64,000 nt of DNA from Metallyticus violacea (taxonomy: Eukaryota > Arthropoda > Insecta > Mantodea > Metallyticidae), in the NCBI GenBank assembly GCA_030762175.1, contig CM060833.1, positions 161,235,501 to 161,299,500 of the forward strand. Reading direction: 5' to 3'. Positions within the stretch are counted from its first letter, which is position 1, and the number at the start of each line of letters is the position of its first letter. The translations under genes and the position numbers were made by a program. Shown piece by piece: positions 23,396-34,735 of the stretch. Under the pieces are notes generated by a model. The model searched no databases. It had not been told where the DNA came from and saw only the letters and a list, made by a program, of their open reading frames with translations.

Positions 23396-24289
23396 ACACA
23401 GCCATGGAAGAAGACCCATGCAGTGGATGACCAAAATCTGCCACATCAGAAATGATCAATATGGTGCATGATGTGGTTATGGAGGATTGCCAATTAAAGG
23501 TGTTCAAAATTGTTGAAGCTCTGGGAATTTCAGGGGAATGTATATTTCACATTTTGAGGGAAGAATTATGCATGTAAAATTATCTGCAAGATGAATGTCG
23601 TGACTGCTGATTCAGGATCAAAAGTGAATCAATAGTGCAAATCTCTCGGCAAAGTTTGGCACATTTTCTGAGAGATCTCACTGACATCAATTTATGACCA
23701 TTGATGAAACATGGGATACTTTACTACACACCTGAAACAACAACAGTTAAACAATGGAAGCATCATTATTCTCCACTGCCAATGAAGATGAAGTGTGTGA
23801 AATCGGCTGGGAAGTTCATGTTATCAGTGTTCTGGGATGCCATGGGTGTACTGCTAATTGATTGTCTTCTCCCATTAGAACATCTATCACTGGAGAGGAT
23901 GTTATGGTAATCTTTCTGACCTATTGAAGACAAAAATACACAATAAAAGGCCAGAAAAGAAGAAAGTCATTTTGCATCAAGACAATGCTTGCCCTCACAT
24001 ATGTGTTGTTGCAGTGGTAAAAATCGTAAATTGGGGTAAAATGCTTCCACATCTACCATATTTCTTGGTAGAAAGAAATTTTTATTTGTTGAAGACCTTA
24101 AATCATCAGTTGAGGTGTATGTTGTAAGCCTGGAGGAATCTGAGTTTTGTGATGGAATTAAAGGCTTTGGAGCATTTCTGGACAAAGTGCACTTGTGTCA
24201 AGGGAGACTATGTTGAAAAATAAGAATAATTTCAAATAGCTACACAGTCATCTTGTGTTTCATTCCAAAACTTTTCAAATGGGATTGCA

Positions 24290-24600
24290 GATGTGTTTCA
24301 ATAATTTTGTTTTGGTGTCAATTTCATAGTTTTTTGTACCAAAAATGGACTGCCACTGATTTGTCTCTCTATTTGTAATGGATATTTCTGAAATATCCAT
24401 TGGAAATCCTTACCAAAGAACATTTCAGAAATAGCAAAATCCCACTTTTGGTTAAAAATCATAAAATTGACACCAAACAAAATTATTAAACATGCAACCC
24501 TTTGGAATTAATGACATGGAAAACAATTTTCTTTATTAGAAATAAAAACTGCACCATGAACTTCAAGACAATGACATTGGGTATGTTCAATAAGTTTCTC
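24290..24600. other. Intergenic sequence with a local inverted repeat, otherwise unassigned
   Basis: TTTTGTTTGGTGTCAATTTTATGATTTTTAACC-like sequence recurs in inverted form at about 24303-24350 and 24450-24485, so the stretch can fold back. No coding signal. Confidence 0.45.
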
Positions 24601-24617
24601 TGACTCCTACAGAATAT

Positions 24618-24880
24618 GCTTCTCCCAGGTGGTCCTCTGCTAATGATGGGAGTGAATGTTCCTGAAACATATCCATTTAAAAACCAAGTAAGTAAAATAT
24701 ATCACCAAACCAACTGAACATTCATAGACATACGAACTTATACCCAGAAGCTGTTAACAGTTAAGCAGTAAAATAATATTAGTATGGAGTTGGTCTTTTG
24801 CTGATGATGGGAGCGGACATTCCTGAAACATGTCCAATTAAATAACTGTCACCAAACCAACTCTATATCAATATTATTCA
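24618..24880 (+). repeat. Two tandem PLE termini with hammerhead-like motif (family G)
   Basis: Two related blocks about 161 bp apart contain CTAATGATGGGAG (24640) and CTGATGATGGGAG (24801). Each is followed by TTCCTGAAACAT and CACCAAACCAACT. The second keeps the full core: CUGAUGA (24801-24807), GAAA (24825-24828), palindromic ACAUGU (24828-24833) and C17. No protein-coding part remains. Confidence 0.5.
24801..24840 (+). ncRNA. Best-conserved hammerhead-like core (family G)
   Basis: CUGAUGA, then an extra U, stem II GGGAG/UUCCU, GAAA, ACAUGU as a self-complementary stem III, then C and CAA facing UUG 5' of the core. Every invariant core base of a hammerhead is present apart from the one-base insertion before stem II. 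Confidence 0.45.
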
Positions 24881-24899
24881 TAGACTTATTATATTTCTC

Positions 24900-26130
24900 A
24901 GCCTATTTCTTTCAAGGTATGAAAACACTGCTGGTACCATATCACATTTAAACTTTGACTGTCATCCCTCTGAATTTAACACCTCTCTATTCTTTATTCT
25001 GATCAGAGTTTCAACCTGACCCTTAAAAAATAAAAGCCTTGAGAGTTATTGTTTACAGCAATGTCATGTAATTTTTAGCACAGAGGAAAAATACTCAATT
25101 TTCAACCCTGTGGAGTAGCCATAAAGAAAGATCAGCAGTCTCAGGATACACAATACACACATAACTGCTTTATTGTACTTTATCAGCAGGAAATTCTAAT
25201 GTAGATAAATCAATTTTTAATTGCACAGATGGATTAACTTTTTCAATGTTAAAAATGCTTCAAAAGGGAAAGTGATTTGGTTCACAACGAATGGGCTGTG
25301 AGTACTTGCCAGATCCCTCCTTTCCTCTTGTTCTGCCTTTGTTCTATCACTCTAATGCAGCAATATAAGCTTCCAACAAGTGAAGACCTTTGGTTTGAAC
25401 AGAACTTTTTGTACAAAATTTATACACAGTATTTTACAATGCTGATGAAGATTGGAAAGTTATTGGACCATGTAACAAATAGGTGGTAGATATGGGCCAT
25501 TGTTTTGTCTTCACAAATATATATGAAGGTCTTCTACAAAATGATTAAAACAGAAGGGTATGTTGCAATAGGCACACAGGATAAAGAAGACTTCACAGCA
25601 GCCATCAAAAGAGTATTCCTTGAGTGAGATGTCAAATTTCACTTGAATTACATTCTTGAAATTGGAGACATGTATGGGGATTTTCTACTCAGATGACTGC
25701 TAAGCATGCTTCCACACTGGGCAGTAGGAGCAGGCAAGTAGCTTGTAATTGTAGTCATTCTTAAAATGCATTTTGATGATAAAATCCTGATTTCCAAATT
25801 AAGTTTAGTTAAAAATGTTATTTATTTTTGGTTTACAAATCAATGTTTCATTTTAAACTATTAAAACTAAATTTTGGACTACAGTATGATGATTCATCAT
25901 CCTTGCAGATATATTATCTAATGAAATAAACGACCAAGGGGCTGGACATATTTAATTGTTTTTGATGATAGAATCATATATTCAATATCCTTGCCATGAA
26001 TTGATTCATCTATGAAGTTAGTATCTTTATGAAAATTCAGAATTCACAGAGCAAAATATTCTTTTAGTTTTGATTGTACTTACGAATGGACAATGGAGTG
26101 GTACTATATCCTATTAGAATTGATTAAATA
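24900..26130. other. Intergenic sequence, nothing firmly recognised
   Basis: Sequence of mixed composition without a supported gene. A + frame at 25277-25489 is open, but I see no family resemblance. Confidence 0.45.
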
Positions 26131-26139
26131 TTTTCACAG

Positions 26140-26200
26140 TTGGTCAACAGCGGATGATGGTAGTGATTGCCCCAGAAACATGTCCAAATGTTGCATAAGT
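26140..26200 (+). repeat. Solitary PLE terminus (family G)
   Basis: CGGATGATGGTAGTG, then CCAGAAACATGTCC, matches the two copies near 24.7 kb. CAACA before the core can pair with TGTTG after it as stem I. The core U4 is replaced by G. Confidence 0.45.
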
Positions 26201-27430
26201 AGTGGAGTTAATGTAAACATACGTAATACATTCTAATAGGATTCTTTTGGTTGTTTGAGAGATTTTCAGACAGAACATAGAAGAGGAATGTTTTTAAATC
26301 CTTGGAATGGTTTTCGGACCACCTATGTCTTTCATACATACATATTTGAAAAACAGTTGTTTTGTTCACTTTGTTTTTTGATTTTGGGACAATAAGGAAT
26401 AAAATATGCATACCTTACATGCTAGCTAGACAAACAAGTGCATACCTTGCCCCACCAGTACCTTATATCCACTACTTTTATGAAATCAAGCCTTTAGTGT
26501 TTTTTTTTTTAATTTATTTATTTTACCTAAGGCTCATCTAAGTAGCTTAGTCTTGTATGTCACCAAAAGTTCTAATTTGGTGCAGTGTGTATAAGAATTT
26601 TAACTTGGTGCCACAATGTCACTTTTTTCCATTAAAAATTTGCATTGGTCATTCATCTTTTTGTGCCTGAAAATTTTACAGTATTCTATAACTGAATGAA
26701 TTAGAGATCTTGTATGAAATTTTGCTATTTAAAATTTGAGTATTTTTTGTATAATTGGAAATTTTCTATGGTCATAGAAGTCAAAAGTATTCCTTCATAT
26801 AGTATCCTTTTCAAAGTCATTTAAGTTTATAAGCCTTTTTGGGAGTCTGATATGCTTCCTTGGTGACAGAAAAATTGGAACACTGCTAAAGCCTAAGTTT
26901 TTGGCCTCACAGCAGATGCATAACACCTCATACCACAAGCTTTTAAGTGAGGGCATGATACATTTTAAAATCATCTTCATCTATGAAGTACTTGTTAAAC
27001 ACATAATAAGCTAATTTTGTAATTTTTATGAGTAAATCACTCAAATTTCACTAATTTTGTTTCACATACTTAGACATGTTTAGAAGGCTGTTGCTTTCAT
27101 CATCATTATGGTTCTACAGCCAGCTTTTCAGAGTGATATTAAGATGTTGCTCCGTAGATATTACAAATCTAGTGATGAGATTACTATTGCTTGGAAGATC
27201 AAAATTAACAATTTTTTTTTTTTGTTTTCATTTATGGATATATTTTCCCATACTGTTAATTCTTATTTTTGAAGAGCTTTTAAGAGTTTTGGTTCATTTT
27301 GGAATTCCCTCTTAAAAGCTCTCCCCATGAAGCAATATTTATTTACTTATTCACCATGTTCATTTTTTCTTTTCATTGCATAAATAATTCCCTAAGGCCT
27401 ATACTTGAATTCTATCATAAGTATTTTCCT
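26200..27430. other. Intergenic sequence, nothing recognised
   Basis: AT-rich, no coding frame, repeat or RNA motif that I can support. Confidence 0.45.
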
Positions 27431-27439
27431 ACATGCAAT

Positions 27440-28860
27440 TTCTTGGTTTATTTTTAACCATTTCTCTTTAACCAAATCCATTCTCCACTGTTTTGTTCTT
27501 GCTTAACTAGTGTATGTTTAACATTCTCTGCATTTACACAAACAGATCATTTATCCCCTCCACCAACCTGACCCTAGCTCCCTTCAATTTCCATAACTCT
27601 AACCTCTAATCATACTATTCCCTTTCTTTCCTTAATATTCCCCATATCTACATGTTATTCTCTATAAATCAATAACATTTAAGTGAACTTTTTTCTTTCA
27701 TTTGAACATATGTGCATACTGTCTATATCTTCAAATTTACATCTTACTGTCTTCCAAAATCCTCTTTGCAAATACTCTTCCGCCCAAACATCTCCTATGT
27801 CATTCGTCTGTAACTTATTTCTGCTGTTTACTAGTTATCATGCCTCCTATTTGTTTGGAATTTTTCCCTTAGGAAATCGTTAGATTTAATACCAATACTT
27901 AATACCCTTTCCATAATCATTCCTTTTACACTAATTTTAACCATCTCAATCGTAGCATCCACATTATCATAATTTTGTTCATATCCCCCCAGCTGTCTTG
28001 TATACTCCAAATGTCTATGCTTTCTGTGCTTATGGCCAGTTAGATGGCACTATAGTAACATGAATTCTGTCCACCCATCTTACTTCAAATGTAATGTTTA
28101 GACACCTAAGCATTTTATTTTATTGCTAATCTATCTTTGGAAAGTGCAACTTTCTTCTGTTTAGCCCAGTTAGCTGTATTATTAAACTTTAAAGTAAGAA
28201 ATGCAAGTAATTAACAATTTGAATATTTCTGTCTGACATACACCACCTCTCCTCTTTACTTACCTCAGATTCTTTTTTACACACCATCACTTTTATTTTA
28301 TCTGCATTCACAAGCACCCATTTCTTATTATCTCTCCATTTCCCTTATGATATAATTTAAACCAATTGTTGAAAAAGAATTAATATTCAAATCATCAGCA
28401 AAGAAGTAACCATGGAATTTCTAATGAGAGTTGGTATATCCATCTTAAACTTCTTTTATATCATCTGAAAATAAATTGACCAGAATAAGCTCAATTTACA
28501 GCCATACCAAAAACCAAATCTTGACAAATTTCGTGGGTTACTTCTTCTTTTCCACATCTAATACAAAATTTTGCTTAAAAATTGCCTGTATTAATACAAT
28601 TCTGTTTAAGTGTATTCCTTTGTTCAGCAATTTGAATCACAACATTATGTATTAATTCTATTGCTTGTTTTTCCTAAATGAACCTATGAAGTTTTACCCT
28701 TTCCCAAGCTGAACATTTATCTATCACCTTGACTATTAATTTATGAAATTCAAACTGGTAGGGGAAAAGTTGCTGCTTCTTCTCAGCTCATTTTTGAATT
28801 GTTTCTTATAACTCTTATAATAATGTTTCCAAGGTTGTTGGACAATAGTGCTATTCCTCT
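27440..28860 (-). mobile_element. Decayed APE-type LINE fragment
   Basis: Strongly pyrimidine-rich on +, as in the LINE at 10.6-14.7 kb. The - strand gives MVKISVKGMIMERVL near 27930, parallel to [15 protein letters not shown] of that LINE. It also gives FADDLNINSF-like and WVLVNADKIKVMVCKKES pieces near 28300-28420 (reverse transcriptase motif C and following region). Frames are broken. Confidence 0.6.
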
Positions 28861-28949
28861 GTAGTTGTTAGGGTTATCCAAGCCCTAGTGTTCATTAATA
28901 GAAGCTCAACACTCCTTTACCAACACAAGTGGCTGAGGTCACAGGAGCT

Positions 28950-29105
28950 CATAAACAGCAGACATGACAGTCATCCCTGACTGGGTTTTTTTCAGGTCTT
29001 CTTTGCTCTGATCAATTGCAAATGCTAGGGAGGTACCTTTAATTTAGGCCTGGAACATTTCCTTCCTAAAAAAAAAAATTCCTTCCCCAATTGATAATTT
29101 CTTCT
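28950..29105 (+). repeat. SINE family 1 copy
   Basis: GCAAATGCTAGGGAGGTACC, GGCCTGGAACATTTCC, a run of A, then ATTTCTTCTCATGCATTATC match the copies at 5643 and 39815. Confidence 0.65.
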
Positions 29106-29109
29106 CATG

Positions 29110-30100
29110 CATTATCAAAGCATAGTAGTTAAAATGGACATTGAAAATTATATCTTTAAAAAATACTGCTTAGTATTCAGAATAGTAAAAATAGAACCAG
29201 TGTTACATAATAAACTCAAGAGAATTAGAATGATTAAAGTAAGGTATGGAAGAAAATTCAGGATAAAGGACATAATAAAAATTTTTATTTTCATATCAGT
29301 ATAAAAATCTGAATTTCCAGGCAATAGGATTAAAAATGAGCCACAGCATTACATATAGTAGACATTTATTGTTCTACGTATTGAAAATCACATTTTACAT
29401 TTAATATATCATAAGATATATAATTAAGGAATGCATTACTAGATGAACTGATATCATCTACACTTTATATATTTATGTATTCCATATTATGCAAACAGTT
29501 GTTTTAAAACTACCAACAGACAATAATAACTTTGTAAGATTTACATCATTTGGCACATGTTTGAAAAAGGATGAACTTAATCATGAGCTTCTGATTTTCC
29601 AGTATAAGCAATAGTTACATATATATTCCTTTTACTTGTAATTTTATACAATCAGAGTTTATTACACCAAAGCTATAAATCTACTCAAAGCTTTGAAAGT
29701 ACAACCATTCCCAAAGATTAATTTGGGCAGCCAATTGGTGTACTTAAGAAGAATTAACATCACATTAAAACATGTGGTGTGAATACACAAATATTCTTAA
29801 AAATAAACTGCAGATATTCAGTTTCTGCCCCTCTATTTCCCTTGGGATCACCTTACATTTTCTTTCCAATTTATAATGATGAATCACGAGCACATTTGCC
29901 AATGTGAAAATGTATGTTAAGGTATAGAAAATAAGCATTGTTCTCAGTGCATGAGACACAATGAGCTTTAAAAATGTTTGCATTATTCCTTAAACTGTTT
30001 AGAAAATAATGAAGTCATGCCATTCTCATTTTCCTATCTAATTTTATATTCATGAAATAATGTGTATAATACTAAAATATCATGATAACTTCAGCAATGC
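29110..30100. other. Sequence 3' of the chitinase, nothing recognised
   Basis: AT-rich, no CBM14 exon or other coding signal found on the - strand, where chitinase continuation exons would be expected. Confidence 0.45.
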
Positions 30101-30106
30101 AAAGAA

Positions 30107-30122
30107 TTTATTAATTTTTATT
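30107..30122 (-). terminator. Candidate poly(A) signals after chitinase exon
   Basis: Two AATAAA hexamers on the - strand (TTTATT at 30107 and 30117 on +) lie about 55-65 bases past the TAG. They would serve if the stop at 30174 is the true end of the gene. Confidence 0.4.
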
Positions 30123-30173
30123 GTGAAAATTTGGGACCTAGAAATATGAGCAAAATGAAGAAGATATATTTTA

Positions 30174-30332
30174 CTATGTACAGTCTGATGTAGAAGCATG
30201 GATACCACGAAGTTCTTTATTAATTGTCTTCAATAATGGATGTACCCCACAGCCACAGCGGTTTCTGAAGTCATCAAGATCAAGGGCCCAAATCATTCCA
30301 CCCCCAAGGCCCAGATTCTTGATGTATTGAGA
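30174..30332 (-). CDS. Chitinase terminal exon with motif IV
   Basis: Acceptor TTTACAG. It encodes SQYIKNLGLGGGMIWALDL (313-331), DDFRNRCGCG and HPLLKTINKELR, then GIHASTSDCT and TAG. The last ten residues have no counterpart I recognise, and a GT follows the LR-G codon position, so the annotated stop may lie in an intron. Confidence 0.85.
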   Translation of the reverse strand, partial: SQYIKNLGLGGGMIWALDLDDFRNRCGCGVHPLLKTINKELRGIHASTSDCT

Positions 30333-33300
30333 CTGTAAATAAAGATTGTTAAAAATAAATCAGGAAAATATATTATTTCTAAAGTTTTCACAGCTCGCTT
30401 TCATAATGTCAAAATTTAAAAACATCAAAACAATATTCACTCTGACCATTAAATTAGGAAATACACCCAGGAAACATCCTCAAGACCCTCTTGACATGAC
30501 AGGAATCTACAAAATATCATGCAAATGTGTAAAATTTTATATAATCTGCTATAATATTCTGCAACTGCATAACAAACCCCCACAGAATGTCATGGCATTC
30601 ATTTTAACAAAACAGAAGTGCTTGCTAAAACCCAAGAATATTTTAACTTGGTCAGATTGAATCTCTGCAAATAGAACAACATGCCACAATATAAAAAGAA
30701 TGAATTCTGCTTAAGAAATATTTGGACACAGGTACTTCACCTCCACTACCTCTCACCTTCCCCAACAAAATCTGTTAATACCTGCTCAACTTAATTAATG
30801 TGCTGCACTTCACCCATAATCATTATATGAATATCATAATCTACTGATGCTGACTGCTGTTTTGGTTTTGAAGCAAACCTATGGACATTGACAGAGCAGC
30901 TCAGAAGTTTTAAATGTTGGCAACAGGAAAATATTCTCTTTAAGGTATAACTTTTACATGTCATGTGAAGTTACATGACAGGCTTTTACAAAAAAAAGTG
31001 CTGCTCTTTGATGCTTATGATGGAATGTTTCAGAAAAAAGCATAAAAGGAAGCTGGAAGGAAAAGATACTTCAGTGCATAGAGGGTGCAGTATGAAGGAA
31101 AAGAAAAAATAAGAAAGAAATAGAGAAATAAATTAGCTAAGAAGAAAGAACAAAAACAGTGACATAATAAAAGTGAAAACTTGCCTGAATACATATTTTA
31201 TGGTTTACAGTATATTGGGCTTTAGTTATAAACCCCGTCTGCTTATGTGCTCTTTACATCATGACTATTCGGTCCTGGTGGTCTAGTGGCAACCATACTT
31301 GCCTCATAAACCCAAGATTGTGGGTTCAGTTCCTGCCAGGACTAATAGATTTTTTCAGGTGTAAAAAACCTAACTATGGCTTCCTTCAGAAGGGAAATAA
31401 AGCCATGCGTCCCATGTCTTATGGCAAGAAAAAGAATCTCAAGCCTGAAAAAGAAGCCTCTGAGCAAAATTTATTGGCCATTTCACACCCTGATTTGAAT
31501 GGGATGCTGATGACGTAAGATGTTAAAGAACATCCGTAAATAAACCAAAACATCAACATCATGACACCTTGGCTTGCTGCAGCCAGCAGCACCCATATAC
31601 TTCACCTATGCTTACCTATAGAAATTGCTGGAATTATTGTCCTCTCTGGGCTAAAACAGGCATTGTTTTGAGAAATTCATTGACACAATTAAGCTCAGCT
31701 CCCATAATGTTAAAGATTTCATTGCTAATGCTTTCCTTTACATTTCAAAACCCCTACTTATGCCAACTTTGGGAGCAATTTTTGAGAAATATTCAAAGCT
31801 TGTGACAGTTTCATCTATTTTTCCTCTGTTAAAACAGCATATTTTTGCTAATTATTATTTTATATATTTTTTATACTGAACTGTGCACAATGTGATTAAT
31901 TGTAATTCTGAAAGGAGACAATTGATCAGGAAAGTTCAAATTAAGTCTGCAGACATAGGATAAGCTGATTTATATTTAAAATAATGTGTTTGTACACAAA
32001 AATACATAGCTCTAGAATTAAGTTTCTTTGCAATTGAAGTATACTTACTGCTGTGTTACAATAAGAAGTAGATTCAGAAAGAAACATGGCAAAGGGAGGT
32101 TTGGAATTGAAATGAGGATGCTACCAGTTGTAGCTCATCTAGCAGCTGAGACACAAAGCACTGCAGATTAGACAGCGTTTAAAACTAAAGTACTACACTT
32201 TATTCTTATTTAAATATGTGTTTTTTGGTTTTAGTTATTCCTGTTTCTCCCTGCTTAATTCTAGCTTTTTCCCCTTTTTATTATTCATTTTTACCCCTTT
32301 TCTACTATTCTTTCTTGGACCAAATATAATTCTCTTTGCTAAAATGTGATTATATTATTGCTTGCTACATATTTTGTTTATAATGAAGCCGTGAGAGTAA
32401 ATAGTTTTTGTTAAGAAATTTATAAATTTCCCTGACAGAAATAAAGATTTTGGGCTGTGTCACAACACCATGATGTTTGAAATTACACCAATATTTATAC
32501 TTAAATAAACACATGTAGCATATGCTTATGTGCTATCCCTAGTCTAATAATGATCAAAATGTTTCTCTTCAATTTAACCAAAATGAAATATTTGCAAAAT
32601 ATTTACAATATATATAAAATATACTCTCTTAAGATTACCAATCATTTTGAGTTATTAAGCATACTAGATATGAACATGATAAATTCACAGAGTTATTCAT
32701 TGCATACCTTCCTTCTGATGTCTGAAACATCGTCATAGGATACCCATTGATTTCCTTTATAGGCATATGGACCTATCCTTCCTTGTGGATCCCTTACTGG
32801 GGTCCAGCCTTTAGTTTTGATGGCATGGCATATCTAAAACAAAAATGAATAATTTAGAGTTTTTCAGAATAGATTAAAATAAATATGTCCTGTGTTCAAA
32901 AAGTTCAAAGTTAAATATTTTTGGAATGGTTTCAATTACTGAACTTTATTGCATATAAAATAGTAAATGTTCATATATGGGAATAGGGCTGGATTAAGTA
33001 ATTAGGTTTCATTAAAAGTGCCTCTGTAGACAGACAAATAGGTATGTAAACTTAAGATCTAAAGAAAAATGTTGTTTGAACTATATATATATTACTAGTT
33101 GAAAGAGAGAGAGAAATTATATATGAAGAAAGGGAGTGGGAAAAGCAGTTTAGAGTCTATCTGTAAGATTTTTTTATCAGAAATATTTTGTTTAATTGAA
33201 TACAATCTTTTAATCATTAAGGAGTTCTTTACATATTTTAAGAAAAGAATTATCAATAAAACATTTAATTATATTGTTTTACTAACTTGTTTAATTATTA

Positions 33301-34704
33301 CAAATTCTGTTATTATGTATATTTTTTCTATTTGATTAATTCTGCAAATTAGTCTGCATTCCATTGTTGGAATATATTAATGTATTTGCAATTTCTTCAT
33401 TTGATTAGCCAAAATTCTGTATTTCATAATGACATCTATATCTACAGATATAAAAGTTTGCATTATCATGATATTATGTGTTTTATTTTTAGCTCTATTT
33501 GCTATATGGAAATGAAAAGCAAAAAACTTGTGCAAAAAGGGAAACAGCAGTTTCAGAAAGCCATTAAATATTTCCAGATGGAAGATGTTTAAGGAATTTT
33601 ATTTACGAGGATCATAACAAGAGCTAAAACTGCTCATCCTTGTGAAAAGCAAAGATAAGAACAATGGATTATTTATATGTAATAGAGCACTTTTTTTCTT
33701 CTTCTTTTTTATTTTTCTCCCTTATATTTTATGTATAGTATCGTTAAATCTTCACACTATTTCATGTATTTTCATCTTTTTCCTCTGGGTGGTAATGATG
33801 CAGTAAGCTTTTAAAATGGATTGTCTAAATGATATGCCTTATAAACAAAGCAGTAATTGAATTTCTTTTGGTTACTACTGAGATAGGCACCAGATTTATA
33901 GGTATTTAAGAAATGTGAATTGAGAGATGTTACTGGATAAAAGGATTGTAAGTCATTGTGTGAAATCGCTGTCACCATCAGAAGAAGGTTGTGCCAGTCT
34001 CACTGGTCTACTTTTTGCATTGCTGCACACCGCATTTACACTTGCAATGGTTGAACATGCTGACATCCTTATTTGGGATGACTGTTGAATACAACATGCT
34101 GTTCAACTTTAAATCTCTATCGGCAGAGTGTCAACACAATTATACACCAAATAAATGTTCAAAGTTTTGAGCTAAATGGGCTCCTTGAAGCCTAACTGCC
34201 AATCATAAAGAAGATAGAACAATCACTTGTTCAGAATTACTTGCTTGTAATTAATGAGGTTGAAGGTGATGATTTTTTATCCACCTATAATGGTAGAACA
34301 GTGCTGTAGTTGACATGGATACTGGGGGACAGCATCCCCAGAAATATTTATGATTTTAAGTTATTTATTAATTACATTTCCATATAATTTATTAAATATG
34401 CCTTTCCAAAACAGTCTTTACTTATTTATGTTAAAATGTCCCAAAAATTGTTCCCTGATGTTTGTAAACAGTGTGGGGACCACTATAAAATAAGTTCAAC
34501 TCTCTAGGAAAATATTTCAAATTTTTAAAAAGTGCAAATATAGGCAATTTTTAGCTCATTTCTCGAAAAAAAAAAAAAGCAAATACAGGCTGAGTTTGGC
34601 CCATTTCCTTTTAAAAAAAAAGGCAAATGTAGCTTAAAATAGGCAAATATATGCTTGAATAGACAAAGTTTGCTCCATTTCCTTTAAAGAAAATGACCAG
34701 ATAA

Positions 34705-34735
<31 letters not shown>

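Larger units (their letters stand above)
22500..24285 (+). mobile_element. Decayed mariner element split by a PLE pair
   Basis: Imperfect terminal repeats: TTTGAAAAGTTCTCGGAATG at 22509-22528 and its inverted relative near 24261-24281. Transposase pieces from 23400 run in mariner order: EDCQLKVFKIVEALGISG, QISRQSLAHFLRDLTD, YYTPETTTVKQWKHH, SAGKFMLSVFWDAMGVLLID, VILHQDNACPH and VVSLEESEF. Stops and frameshifts make it inactive. Between the left end and the transposase sits the PLE pair at 22785-23395. Confidence 0.78.

Noticed and set aside
25277..25489. 70-residue open frame
   Set aside because: No domain, no splice context and no similarity recognised; AT-rich intergenic DNA yields such frames by chance.
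31260..31335. tRNA gene candidate with box A and box B
   Set aside because: Similar heads occur at 20562 (-) and 41190, each joined to the same roughly 210-bp body and A-rich tail. No sound cloverleaf with an anticodon stem forms, so it is a SINE.
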